This document shows positions 54,174-63,064 of a DNA stretch of 64,000 bases, in pieces. The notes beneath the pieces were generated by a model. It saw nothing but the letters and a program-made list of their open reading frames with translations, was not told the DNA's origin and did not search any database. The DNA comes from Rhizobium sp. Leaf306 (GTDB lineage Bacteria > Pseudomonadota > Alphaproteobacteria > Rhizobiales > Rhizobiaceae), in NCBI RefSeq assembly GCF_001423425.1, contig NZ_LMNX01000004.1, positions 310,001 to 374,000 of the forward strand. Reading direction: 5' to 3'. The number at the start of each line of letters is the position of its first letter. Position 1 is the stretch's first letter. A program made the translations under genes and the position numbers.

Positions 54174-56249
54174 TCACGGACGGCGGAACAGTGCCAGGCT
54201 GCGGCCTTCCAGCTCGAAGTCCCGTTCCTTGGTGATCACGAGACCCTTCTTGGAATAATCCGACGTGGTCATCTCCAGCACCCAGCCACCTTCGCCGAAC
54301 TGCGGGATCTGGAACGGCACGTTGCCTTCGAACGGGTTGAACAGCAGCAGCACGTCGTGCCAGATGCCTTCCTCTTCCTTCAGGTCGCCACGGCCAATGT
54401 ACAGACCGATCGTCGAGCCTTCGTCCCACTGTTCGGAGGTCTGGAAACCACCGCCGGCGTTGAACCACTTGATGTCCATGCCATCGCGCCAGTTCTCGCG
54501 GCGCAGCAACGGCTGCTCGTGCCGGAGCTTGATGATCTGGCGGGTAAACTCGCGCAGCTGCTCATTGCTTTCAGGCAGGTTTTCCCAGGCGACCCAGGAG
54601 ATCTCGCTGTCCTGGCAGTAGCCGTTGTTGTTGCCGAGCTGGCTGCGACCGAACTCGTCACCGGCCAGCAGCATCGGCGTGCCGTGCGAGAACATCAGCG
54701 TGGCGAGGAAGTTGCGCTTCTGGCGCTCGCGCACCGCGTTGATGCCCTCGTCTTCCGTCGGGCCTTCCTCACCGTAATTGTAGCTACGGTTGTCGTTATG
54801 GCCGTCGTTATTGTCCTCGCCGTTCTCGTCGTTGTGCTTCTCGTTGTACGAAACCATGTCGTTCAAGGTGAAGCCGTCATGGGCGGTGATGAAGTTGACC
54901 GATGCCCAGGGACGACGACCGCGCTGATCGTAAAGATCGCCGGAACCGAGAAGGCGCGCAGCAAAGTCCGTCGAGACGTTGTCGCCCTTCCAGTATTCGC
55001 GCACCGTATCGCGGTACTTGTCGTTCCATTCGGCCCAGCCAGGCGGAAAGCCGCCGACCTGGTAGCCACCCGGACCGATATCCCAAGGCTCGCCGATAAG
55101 CTTGACCTTGGACAGGACCGGATCCTGAGTGATCGCATCGAAGAAGCCACCGCGCTCGTTGAAGCCTTCCGGCTCGCGACCGAGAATGGTGCCAAGATCG
55201 AAGCGGAAGCCGTCGATATGCATCGCTTCGGCCCAGTAGCGCAGGGAGTCGGTGACCATCTGCAGTACGCGCGGATGCGAAGTGTTGACGGTGTTACCGG
55301 TGCCGGTGTCGTTGATGTAGTAACGATGCTGGTCCGGCATGGTGCGGTAGTAGGAAAAGTTGTCGATGCCCTTGAACGACAGGGTCGGTCCAAGCTCGTT
55401 GCCTTCGGCCGTGTGGTTGTACACCACGTCGAGAATGACCTCGACGCCGGCATCATGAAAGTTCCGCACCATCTCGCGGAAACCCTGGATGCCCTTCGGT
55501 CCGAAGTAGCGCGAGGCCGGCGAGAAGAAGTTGAGGGTGTTGTAGCCCCAGAAATTCTTCAGGCCACGATCGAGCAGGTGCTGGTCGTCCGGGAAGGAGT
55601 GGACCGGCAGCAGCTCCACCGAGGTGATGCCGAGGTTCTTGATGTAATCGACAGTCGCCTTGTGGCCCATGCCTTCGTACGTGCCGCGCAAGTCGATCGG
55701 AACGCCGGGGTTGAGCTGGGTAAAGCCCTTCACGTGCGTTTCATAGAGGACTGTCTGTGGCCAGCTGATCTTCGGACGGTTGTTGTCGTGCCAGTCGAAA
55801 TTCGGGTCGATGACAACGCCCTTCGGCGTGTAGGGACCGCTGTCGCGTTCGTCGAAGGTCAGGTCCTTGTCTTCGGCAAGGAGATCATAGGCAAAATGTG
55901 CCTCGTTCCACTCAACGTCGCCGAACAGTTCGCGTGCATAGGGGTCGATCAGCAGCTTGTTGGGGTTGAAGCGATGGCCGTTTTCCGGGTCATAGGGGCC
56001 ATGGACGCGGTAGCCGTAGAGGGCGCCGGGCTTCAGGCCGGGGATATAGCCGTGCCAGATCTCGTGGGTGTATTCCGGCAGTTCGAGGCGGGCGATTTCC
56101 ACCTTGCCGCTCGGGTCGTACAGGCAAAGTTCGACGCGCTCGGCATGCGCCGAGAAAATCGCGAAGTTGACGCCATCGCCGTCGTAATTTGCGCCCAGCT
56201 GCAGCCAGGAACCCGGGTGAACGACAAAGTGGCTCGATTTCGTATCCAT
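54174..56249 (-). CDS. glgX: Glycogen debranching enzyme GlgX (isoamylase-type)
   Basis: A 691-aa GH13 enzyme that hydrolyses alpha-1,6 branches of glycogen limit dextrin. N-terminal CBM48 (GSWLQLGANYDGDGVNFAIFSAHAERVELCLYD), then GH13 motifs DVVYNHTAEG, DGFRFDLGTILG (nucleophile Asp), LIGEPWDIGPGGYQ (acid Glu) and FITAHDGFTL. The longer frame is rejected; ATG 56249 starts the conserved part. Its product feeds TreY/TreZ or glucan phosphorylase. Confidence 0.95.
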   Translation of the reverse strand: MDTKSSHFVVHPGSWLQLGANYDGDGVNFAIFSAHAERVELCLYDPSGKVEIARLELPEYTHEIWHGYIPGLKPGALYGYRVHGPYDPENGHRFNPNKLLIDPYARELFGDVEWNEAHFAYDLLAEDKDLTFDERDSGPYTPKGVVIDPNFDWHDNNRPKISWPQTVLYETHVKGFTQLNPGVPIDLRGTYEGMGHKATVDYIKNLGITSVELLPVHSFPDDQHLLDRGLKNFWGYNTLNFFSPASRYFGPKGIQGFREMVRNFHDAGVEVILDVVYNHTAEGNELGPTLSFKGIDNFSYYRTMPDQHRYYINDTGTGNTVNTSHPRVLQMVTDSLRYWAEAMHIDGFRFDLGTILGREPEGFNERGGFFDAITQDPVLSKVKLIGEPWDIGPGGYQVGGFPPGWAEWNDKYRDTVREYWKGDNVSTDFAARLLGSGDLYDQRGRRPWASVNFITAHDGFTLNDMVSYNEKHNDENGEDNNDGHNDNRSYNYGEEGPTEDEGINAVRERQKRNFLATLMFSHGTPMLLAGDEFGRSQLGNNNGYCQDSEISWVAWENLPESNEQLREFTRQIIKLRHEQPLLRRENWRDGMDIKWFNAGGGFQTSEQWDEGSTIGLYIGRGDLKEEEGIWHDVLLLFNPFEGNVPFQIPQFGEGGWVLEMTTSDYSKKGLVITKERDFELEGRSLALFRRP

Positions 56250-56437
56250 ATTTCCCCGCTGGTCATACCAATTGAAACTTTCGCCTATAGAAGGTGCGAG
56301 GCTGCAATTCGTTCCAGAGGCCCTGTAATTTAGGAGGTTTCGCAAGTTGCCCGCGAAATTTTGAGGGCGGCACGCGTTTCCGGATGGGCCGCCTCCTCTA
56401 TCTCTCTGTTGGTACCCATAACAACAGGGAGAAGACC

Positions 56438-56704
56438 ATGACGACCATGCCCCCGGAAGAGCTCGAAGGCCGGCTGAACGCGCATCGCGAACTGATGATC
56501 GATCTGATCGCTGCAATGATTGGCGGCGAGCTGACGACCACCCGTTTCGTGCAGCGGCTGCGTGACGACGCTACATTCAAGGACAACGAGGAAGATCCTG
56601 GTTTCTCCCCCGATGGTGCCTTCTCCATCGAAAACGCCATGGCCCGCGAAGTGCGCTCGGTGCTGGAAGCTGCACGTGCAAGGGCAAAAGCCGACAAGAC
56701 TTAA
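56438..56704 (+). CDS. Small hypothetical protein, 88 aa
   Basis: MTTMPPEELEGRLNAHRELM begins a helical, acidic protein (EELEGRLNAHRELMIDLIAAMIGG, then TTRFVQRLRDDATFKDNEEDPGF, then a helical tail). No recognised family. AGGGAGAAGACC precedes ATG 56438. It is divergent from glgX. Its EcfG box is not seen. Confidence 0.7.
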   Translation: MTTMPPEELEGRLNAHRELMIDLIAAMIGGELTTTRFVQRLRDDATFKDNEEDPGFSPDGAFSIENAMAREVRSVLEAARARAKADKT

Positions 56705-56752
56705 TCAAATTTTATGAATAAGGCCGTTTCGCCGCATTTGTGGCCATTTCGT

Positions 56753-56777
56753 GGAACCATGATTCCGTATCGCAGTT
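56753..56777 (+). promoter_or_regulatory. EcfG-like promoter (one mismatch)
   Basis: GGAAC (56753-56757), 16-nt spacer, AGTT (56774-56777), 32 nt upstream of the 25-codon gene. Confidence 0.55.
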
Positions 56778-56809
56778 GATAGGCTTTAGGAGTGTGGCGG
56801 GAGGCAATC

Positions 56810-56887
56810 ATGGTCAAGGAATGGATCGAGGCTGCAGGTTTCGTGATGGTCATCGCGGCCTGTTACATGATGGTCGTTCCGATATAG
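56810..56887 (+). CDS. Small single-span membrane peptide, 25 aa
   Basis: Starts MVKEWIEAAG at ATG 56810 and continues as a hydrophobic helix with YMMVVPI at its end. GGCGGGAGG is well placed upstream, and an EcfG-like box lies 32 nt before the start. No family known. Probably an inner-membrane stress peptide; inferred only. Confidence 0.5.
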   Translation: MVKEWIEAAGFVMVIAACYMMVVPI

Positions 56888-57036
56888 CGATCGACCGGTC
56901 ATCCCATTGACTGACACCAGCGACACATGACTGTGGCTGGTCTCTTCGCTGACGCCAACTTTTTATCGGCGAGACTTCCTGTGAGCTTGGCGCGTTCGAG
57001 TCGTTCAGTAACGTAATATTACATCGTGTAAGATCT

Positions 57037-57061
57037 GGAACGAAATGACACCGGTCGGGTT
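57037..57061 (+). promoter_or_regulatory. EcfG-like promoter (one mismatch)
   Basis: GGAAC (57037-57041), 16-nt spacer, GGTT (57058-57061), 52 nt upstream of the small gene at 57114. The stretch 56888-57036 has no other feature. Confidence 0.5.
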
Positions 57062-57113
57062 GGACATCCAGTGACCGGGCGAAAAACCTTGTGTTCACGA
57101 CGGGAGATCCATC

Positions 57114-57320
57114 ATGCATCACGTTCTGACAATGCTGAAGAACCGGTTCCTTTCGCATCGCAGCTTCGGCCAGCCAAAGCATCTTGCGGCCAAACGCCCG
57201 CAAGAGCTTAGGGTCCTGGTGCCCGATGCCGTCGTACTGCCGCTTCCCAGAACAGCGCGAGAGGAGATCAGTGTCCCCGCGTCGATCAATGGCAGGGATC
57301 TCTCGACTGGCCGCCTGTAA
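57114..57320 (+). CDS. Small basic hypothetical protein, 68 aa
   Basis: Begins MHHVLTMLKNRFLSHRSFGQ; basic at the N-terminus, with no membrane helix or recognised domain. GGGAGATCC lies about 5 nt before ATG 57114, and an EcfG-like box is upstream. It precedes the PfpI-like gene by 47 nt and may be co-transcribed. Coding status uncertain. Confidence 0.45.
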   Translation: MHHVLTMLKNRFLSHRSFGQPKHLAAKRPQELRVLVPDAVVLPLPRTAREEISVPASINGRDLSTGRL

Positions 57321-57367
57321 CCGGGCCGGCCACGACAACAGTCCATGACAATAAAAAGGAGTGAAAC

Positions 57368-57928
57368 ATGGCTGACATGAAGTCCGCTTCCATCCTGATT
57401 CTGGCAACCGACGGCTACGAGCGCTCGGAGCTCCGGTTTCCGCTCGATGAACTGCGCAAACGTGGTGCCGACGTGAAGATCGCTTCGATCAAGTCTGGAG
57501 AGATCAGAAGCTGGGACGAGACCGACTGGGGTGACTCTGTCGCGGTCGACCTTGAAGCGAAGGACGTCAAGGCAAGCGATTTCGATGCGCTGGTTCTGCC
57601 GGGCGGACAGATCAATCCCGATGTGCTGCGCAAGGATGAAACGGCGATCAGCGTCGTGCGAGATTTTGTGGCGAGCGGCAAGCCTGTTGCTGCCATCTGC
57701 CATGGTCCATGGCTGCTGATAGAGGCGGATGCCCTGCGTGGCCGCAAGGCGACATCCTACCCGTCGATCCGGACCGACGTTCGCAATGCAGGCGCGTCCT
57801 GGCAGGACGAAGCCGTGGTCTGCGATAACGGCATCATCACATCGCGGTCACCCGACGACCTGCAGCAGTTCGTCGACAAGATCGTCGAGGAAGTCAACGA
57901 AGGCCGTCACAACAGACAGGCCGCTTGA
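57368..57928 (+). CDS. PfpI/DJ-1 superfamily protein
   Basis: A 186-aa single-domain protein. ILATDGYERSELRFPLDELRKRGADVKIAS at the N-terminus, nucleophile elbow AICHGPWLL with Cys 111 and ITSRSPDDLQQFVDKIVEEV at the C-terminus match the PfpI/YhbO branch, implicated in protein or glyoxal repair under stress. AAAGGAGTG precedes ATG. Confidence 0.9.
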   Translation: MADMKSASILILATDGYERSELRFPLDELRKRGADVKIASIKSGEIRSWDETDWGDSVAVDLEAKDVKASDFDALVLPGGQINPDVLRKDETAISVVRDFVASGKPVAAICHGPWLLIEADALRGRKATSYPSIRTDVRNAGASWQDEAVVCDNGIITSRSPDDLQQFVDKIVEEVNEGRHNRQAA

Positions 57929-57950
57929 TTGCAGGATGAATGGTAACGAA

Positions 57951-57984
57951 AGCCCGCTCCGACATGGTCGGTGCGGGCTTTCTC
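57951..57984 (+). terminator. Terminator after the PfpI-like gene
   Basis: AGCCCGC-T-CCGAC-ATG-GTCGG-T-GCGGGCT, followed by TTCTC; a two-step perfect hairpin. Confidence 0.8.
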
Positions 57985-58038
57985 TTGTCTGGGTGCAACG
58001 AGATCATACGCTGGCTGATGGAGCGAGAACCGGTCCGG

Positions 58039-59091
58039 TCAGGTCTGTTCCTGCTTCAGGAATGCCAGAAGCCGGCGCTCGTTCATGCGCAGACCACGGC
58101 GGCCGTCCGTCGGCAGGGTCTTCGCGTTCATGATCTTTTCGAGCGGCGAGACATCCTCGGCAAGGCTCAGGATCTGCGGATGGATATAGCTGGTGCGGCA
58201 GACGGCAGGCGTGTTGTGCAGCGCTTCGGAAGCCGCGTTGCACAGTGCCTTGATCTTGGGGCGGTGTCCGTCCTCAGCCATTGTATTCCAGGCTGACATG
58301 AAGGCTGCGAGGCTTCCACCCCAGGTGCGGAACGTCTTTGCCGTGACCGGAAAACCGGCGGCCTTGGCAAGATACGCGTTAAGCCGGCCAGAATCGATCG
58401 GTCGCGGCGTACCGTGTTCATCGGGAAACGAAAACAGCTGGCGTCCCGGAAGGTCGGCGACGTCTTCCAGGATACGTTGGAGACGCGGATGTTTCAGCGT
58501 GTGCTGCACCCGCTTGCCACCCTTGGCGGTGAATTTCAAAAGGATACCATCGCCGGACAAAACCATGTGCCGCTTCAGAAGCGTCGTTGCGCCATAGGTG
58601 CGGTTTTCCTTGGCATAGGCGCGGTTGCCGACCCTCAGATGCGTCATGTCCATCAGCGCCACAAGTGCGGCGATCACCGCCTCGGACTTGTCGAGACCAT
58701 GCGACAGATCGCGGGCAGCTCTGGACCTGATGCGCGGCAAGGCCTCGCCAAACTGGGCAAGCTGGTCGAATTTGCGCTCGCTGCGGAAATTCTGCCAGTC
58801 CGTGTGATAACGATACTGCTTGCGGCCGCGGCTGTCATAGCCGGTTGCCTGCAGATGGCCGCTGGCATCGAGACAGATCCAGACGTTTTCGTAGGCTGGC
58901 GGCAGGCCGAGTGCGGAAATGCGGGTATGGTGGTCATCCTCAACCAGCAAGCCACCATCCGGCAACCGGTAACTGAACCCCTTGCCGCGTCGTTCCCGCC
59001 GAATGCCGGGTTCGGTATCGTTGACATAGGTGAGGCCGATCGTCTTGAGAGACTCGACGTCAATTTCAATGGTGCTGACTAACGTATCCAT
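58039..59091 (-). CDS. DNA topoisomerase IB (poxvirus type)
   Basis: A 350-aa type IB topoisomerase relaxing supercoils through a 3'-phosphotyrosine. LRVGNRAYAKENRTYGATTLLKRH carries the catalytic Arg, FTAKGGKRVQHTLKHPRLQRIL the Lys region, and Tyr 302 in CRTSYIHPQIL is the nucleophile. The longer frame to 59205 is rejected; ATG 59091 starts the conserved part. An EcfG-like box precedes it, fitting the stress setting. Confidence 0.93.
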   Translation of the reverse strand: MDTLVSTIEIDVESLKTIGLTYVNDTEPGIRRERRGKGFSYRLPDGGLLVEDDHHTRISALGLPPAYENVWICLDASGHLQATGYDSRGRKQYRYHTDWQNFRSERKFDQLAQFGEALPRIRSRAARDLSHGLDKSEAVIAALVALMDMTHLRVGNRAYAKENRTYGATTLLKRHMVLSGDGILLKFTAKGGKRVQHTLKHPRLQRILEDVADLPGRQLFSFPDEHGTPRPIDSGRLNAYLAKAAGFPVTAKTFRTWGGSLAAFMSAWNTMAEDGHRPKIKALCNAASEALHNTPAVCRTSYIHPQILSLAEDVSPLEKIMNAKTLPTDGRRGLRMNERRLLAFLKQEQT

Positions 59092-59099
59092 AACCGCTA

Positions 59100-59125
59100 A
59101 ACTGAGATGGATATCGCTTCGTTCC
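59100..59125 (-). promoter_or_regulatory. EcfG-like promoter (one mismatch)
   Basis: On the minus strand GGAAC (59125-59121), 17-nt spacer, AGTT (59103-59100), 8 nt upstream of the topoisomerase ATG, so the mRNA would have a very short leader. Confidence 0.45.
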
Positions 59126-59149
59126 CACGCGTTGAAACACCCGGAGAAC

Positions 59150-60871
59150 TTAAAGAGGGACGTCGCGCAAGCCTTCCGAAGCGTCCGGGCGCTCCAGGTT
59201 GGCACGCGGTACCGTCATCCGCCAGACCAGGCCGCCGGGCCGGAAATCGATATCGACAGTGCCGCTGAATGCAGCGGTCGCGTGGCGCTTGATGATGGTC
59301 GTGCCGAACCCGGTGCGGGTGGGCGGCTTTACCGTCGGGCCGCCGCTTTCTTCCCAGACCAGAAGCAGGTTCACACCACTGCTCTCGCCGTCTGCATCCG
59401 AGACGGTCTCCTCGGCGATATCGCTCCATGAGATCCGTACCGTACCATGGGGTACAGACAATGCGCCATATTTGACGGAATTGGTGGCGAGTTCATGCAG
59501 CACCAAGCCGAGATTCTGAACTGCTCCCGCCTTCAGCACGAAATCCTCGCCCTGGATCTGGACGCGGTCCGCCGCTTCCGCAAACGTGCTCATGTGGATC
59601 TCGACGACCCGATGCATCGGAACACCGCCCCATTGCTCTTCGGCGAGAGCCTCGATCGATTTCCCGAGCCCCTGGAGGCGGGTGCTGATTGCCCTCTGGA
59701 ACTCGTCCATCGGCGTATCCTTGCGTGCCAGCTGGCGCATCATCGCCTGGACAAGCGTGAGGATGTTCTTTGTCCGGTGAACCAGCTCGTGCAGGATGAG
59801 ATGAATACGGTCTTCCGCCTGGCTCCGGTCGAACGAGGCGTTCGAAAGCGCGACGGCGATCTGGTTCGCCTCGGTGATCTTGGTCTCCACCGGCGAGACG
59901 ATTTCGCCCTTGCCGATCCGTTCGGCCATGTCGGCGATCTGCCTAATCGGGATCCGCAGCTGCCAGGCGACGAGGTAGGCGACGACCATGGCTATGGCGA
60001 GAAAGACGATGCCGCCCGCAACGAGCTGCCGCCAGGTGGAGATAATGTTTTCCTGCGCGGACGCGATCGGCCCCCAGACGACGGTCTTCCAGGCCCAGCC
60101 GGTAATCTGCGCATAACCGTACATCTGTTTGCCCGCACCATCGACATCTTCGATCGTGCCGCGAAAACCGGTCATCAGCCGAAGAGTTTCGCTGGGAAAC
60201 CTGGCGCCCTCCGCCATCTTTGCGGCACCGACCGAGGTGACGACCTGACCGCTGCCATCGAGGACCGCGGCAGACCAGCCATCCGGCAGGCCATCGACGG
60301 ACAGTAGCTTTTGCAGATCCTCGGCATTCTGCGTGATGATCATCGCAGCGCCCGAGGCGTTTGTCTTCTCAGACAGCGGCATCGCGACGTTGAAGACCCA
60401 CTTTCCGCTGGTCGTGCCGCGAAACATGCTGGAGGCTTCCGTCAAGCCGCTGCGCAGCATGGATTCGAGCGCTGGCATGTTGGCGGTCTTGCCGAGCGGC
60501 GTATCGAAGGGGACGCGGGTATTCAGCCGAAGCTGTCCGTCCCGGTCTGCGACGATCACGAAAAGCTTGGTGGAACGCAGGCTCGACCGGGTCCGCTCGT
60601 GGAAGGCGCGAAGGTCACCGGACTCCAGCTCGGGAGAACTGACCAGCAGGCGCAGCGTCGTTGCCATGTCCTGCAGCTCGCGGTCGACCGCACGAGCGAT
60701 CATCTGGGCGTCTTCTGCCGTATTCGAGGAGAGCATGTCCCGTTCGTGCTCTTCCAGCTGCAGCATGAGAAAGGCGCCGAAGACAAGCAGCGGTAAAGCC
60801 ACGCCCACGACGAGCGCGATCAGATAAGCCCCGATCGGTGCTGTCGGGAAGAGCCGCGCAAACCTAGCCAT
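59150..60871 (-). CDS. Membrane sensor histidine kinase of the HWE/HisKA_2 type
   Basis: A 573-aa kinase. N-terminal helix IGAYLIALVVGVALPLLVFGAFLML, a periplasmic dCACHE/PDC-like domain (about 40-280, LFVIVADRDGQLRLNTRVPF), a second helix LVAGGIVFLAIAMVVAYLVAWQL, HAMP (RIPIRQIADMAERIGKGEIVSPV), then His 361 in HELVHRTKNILTLVQAMMRQLA and the ATPase LVLHELATNSVKYGAL. HWE/HisKA_2 kinases phosphorylate PhyR-type regulators in the alphaproteobacterial stress response. The nearby EcfG-like gene makes that role plausible here; partner not seen. Confidence 0.9.
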   Translation of the reverse strand: MARFARLFPTAPIGAYLIALVVGVALPLLVFGAFLMLQLEEHERDMLSSNTAEDAQMIARAVDRELQDMATTLRLLVSSPELESGDLRAFHERTRSSLRSTKLFVIVADRDGQLRLNTRVPFDTPLGKTANMPALESMLRSGLTEASSMFRGTTSGKWVFNVAMPLSEKTNASGAAMIITQNAEDLQKLLSVDGLPDGWSAAVLDGSGQVVTSVGAAKMAEGARFPSETLRLMTGFRGTIEDVDGAGKQMYGYAQITGWAWKTVVWGPIASAQENIISTWRQLVAGGIVFLAIAMVVAYLVAWQLRIPIRQIADMAERIGKGEIVSPVETKITEANQIAVALSNASFDRSQAEDRIHLILHELVHRTKNILTLVQAMMRQLARKDTPMDEFQRAISTRLQGLGKSIEALAEEQWGGVPMHRVVEIHMSTFAEAADRVQIQGEDFVLKAGAVQNLGLVLHELATNSVKYGALSVPHGTVRISWSDIAEETVSDADGESSGVNLLLVWEESGGPTVKPPTRTGFGTTIIKRHATAAFSGTVDIDFRPGGLVWRMTVPRANLERPDASEGLRDVPL

Positions 60872-61046
60872 CCCGCACGACCGTTGCGCGGGAAGGTTGG
60901 CAGGCAGCAGAGCCGCCGCGCTGGTGATCCATTCTTAGCCCCGTCCCTTGGCTTTGAAAGCAACGCCATGAGTTCTAGCGGCTTTTGGAACACTGGCCAA
61001 GGACTTGGTGATGCGGCCGTCACCTTTCCGATGAATATTCGAATAT

Positions 61047-62930
61047 TCAGTGCCGCGAAATCGCGGCAAGCAGCGACGTTGCCGGCATGACGAGCGGCCC
61101 AGTTCCATCGGCAACGACGGTTTCCGGCACCCGGTGGATCACAAACCCGGAAATGCCAGGTGCTTCGACCTCAGACGCGCTCAGATTGGCACGCAGTTGC
61201 ACGAGACGATCCGACAGCTGCCAGTCGATTGCAATCGTCTCCGGCGCGGAGGCAAGAACGCGACCGACGCTGTGAGGCATGCCGGAAAGCCCTGGAACCA
61301 CGTGCTCGCGCCGCTTTCCGATCAGATCCCGGATCTTCCCGTAGGCGGCAGAGCCCTCCGCCGTGTCGCGACGCTCCCAGCGCAGTTTCGATTTCTCGAA
61401 CGCTTCCGGCGCATTCGGATTGTCCAACTGCCAAGGTTCTGTGACGCCTTCCGGCAGGCCGCCGAATTTTTCCGCCTCGATCAACCGGTTGGCCCAGGTG
61501 GTCATGGCGATGTCGCCCTCGTATTCGGCAAAGAACGCGAACGGCTGCACTTCCCCATATTCCTCGCCCATGAACATCATCGGCACCTGCGGCGACAGAA
61601 GCAGCATTGAAGTCATGACGTCGAGAAGCCCCGGCTCCGACAGGGAGATCAATCGTTCGCCATGGGCGCGATTGCCCACATGATCATGGTTCTGCAGGAA
61701 GTGGATATACGAGGTAAGCGGCGAAGATCCGCCCGCGTCCGCGTCTGACCTCGCGTCTTGCTCGTCATCGTCCTGCGACGGCATGCCGCCATGCGCGAGG
61801 CAAGCGGCGAGCTTGGCGACCGGCTGCGCGGCAAAAGGTCCGGCATGGCCCACGGCCTCGCCTGTCGCGATCACATGTGCGGCGTGGTAGGCGTCGTTGT
61901 TCCATCCGGCCACAAACGCATCCGGCGTCCCGCCACGTTCCGGGTTGCGCAGGATGGCGCGATGGTCCTCCATCACGAGATGGCGCCGCCGACCCGTCGT
62001 TTCGGAATGAACGCGCTCTGCAAGTTCGACGAGAATGTGCTTCTCTGACGTTTCATCCAGGATTTCGTCCACCGCATCGATGCGAAGGCCATCGAGATTG
62101 AACTCTTCCAGCCAGTAGAGCGCGTTTTCGATGAAGAAAGCACGCACGGCTGGTTGGGCAAAGTTGATCGACGGACCCCACGGCGTGATAAACTGCGGAT
62201 CGAAGAAAGACGGGATGTTCGAGACGATCAGGTTTCCAGCCGGGCCGAAGTGGTTGTAGACGACATCCAGCATGACCGACAGGCCGACCCGGTGGGCGGC
62301 ATCGACGAAAGCCTTCATGTCATCAGGCGAACCGTAGGTGTGATGCGGGGCATAGGGAAGCGCGCTGTCATAGCCCCAGCCGCGATCGCCCGGAAATTCG
62401 CTGACCGGCATCAGCTGAATGACAGTGAAGCCGAGATCGGCAAGATCGGCGAGACGCGACGCTGCGGCGCGAAACGTGCCCTCGGACGTGAAGGTGCCGA
62501 TATGCATCTCGTAAATCACAGCCTCTTCCCAGGCATGCCCCTTCCAGGCCGGCATGTTCCAGCGGTAGAAGGCCGGATCGACGATCATCGAGTGGCCATC
62601 GACGCCACCGTCCTGCGCTCGCGATGCGGGATCCGCGAAGGCCTTACCGTCGGGCATGACGAACTGGTAGGGCGTGCCGGGCTCGACGCCTTCGACGGTC
62701 AGCGTGAACCAGCCCTGCCCGGCCGGCAGCATTTCGCGGTTGCGGCCGGCGATGCGGAGGCGCAGGCGCTCGATGTCCGGCGCCCAGAGGCGGAACAGAA
62801 CGCTGTTTTCGCCGACATGTTCGGCACCCCAGGATTTGGGGAAGGATCGGCGCACGGGCGCGCCGGACGAGACGTGGCCGGACGCGGTCCGGCGCGAATC
62901 GTAGGGCGTGAAATCGCGGGTCAGCGACAT
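61047..62930 (-). CDS. treZ: Malto-oligosyltrehalose trehalohydrolase
   Basis: A 627-aa GH13 enzyme releasing trehalose from maltooligosyl-trehalose, the second step of the TreY-TreZ route. N-terminal RSFPKSWGAEHVGENSVLFRLWAPD (CBM48-like), VIYEMHIGTFTSEGTFRAAASRL, catalytic GLRIDAVDEILDETSEKH (Asp), VMEDHRAILRNPERGG (Glu) and LQNHDHVGNRAHGERL are diagnostic. TreY is not in the window; GlgX and GlgA upstream supply glucan. An EcfG-like box lies 32 nt upstream. Confidence 0.95.
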   Translation of the reverse strand: MSLTRDFTPYDSRRTASGHVSSGAPVRRSFPKSWGAEHVGENSVLFRLWAPDIERLRLRIAGRNREMLPAGQGWFTLTVEGVEPGTPYQFVMPDGKAFADPASRAQDGGVDGHSMIVDPAFYRWNMPAWKGHAWEEAVIYEMHIGTFTSEGTFRAAASRLADLADLGFTVIQLMPVSEFPGDRGWGYDSALPYAPHHTYGSPDDMKAFVDAAHRVGLSVMLDVVYNHFGPAGNLIVSNIPSFFDPQFITPWGPSINFAQPAVRAFFIENALYWLEEFNLDGLRIDAVDEILDETSEKHILVELAERVHSETTGRRRHLVMEDHRAILRNPERGGTPDAFVAGWNNDAYHAAHVIATGEAVGHAGPFAAQPVAKLAACLAHGGMPSQDDDEQDARSDADAGGSSPLTSYIHFLQNHDHVGNRAHGERLISLSEPGLLDVMTSMLLLSPQVPMMFMGEEYGEVQPFAFFAEYEGDIAMTTWANRLIEAEKFGGLPEGVTEPWQLDNPNAPEAFEKSKLRWERRDTAEGSAAYGKIRDLIGKRREHVVPGLSGMPHSVGRVLASAPETIAIDWQLSDRLVQLRANLSASEVEAPGISGFVIHRVPETVVADGTGPLVMPATSLLAAISRH

Positions 62931-62961
62931 GGCATCTCTCCCTTGTTTCAGTCACAAGGGA

Positions 62962-62987
62962 AACACGGGGCGGACAGGAATAGTTCC
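62962..62987 (-). promoter_or_regulatory. EcfG-like promoter (one mismatch)
   Basis: On the minus strand GGAAC (62987-62983), 17-nt spacer, TGTT (62965-62962), 32 nt before the treZ start. The rest of the gap (62988-63064) holds nothing recognised. Confidence 0.5.
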
Positions 62988-63064
62988 CTATTGCCCCGTA
63001 ACGACCGGATTCGGGATAGGAAAATTGTCTTTTGTCAAGTCAATTTTCTGGCCCGATCATGGAC

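Noticed and set aside
56300..56330. EcfG box before glgX
   Set aside because: GGAAC occurs on the minus strand near 56311, but no CGTT-like -10 lies 16 or 17 nt downstream of it.
57119..57703. 194-codon minus-strand frame
   Set aside because: Antisense to the PfpI-like gene and the small gene before it, no domain features.
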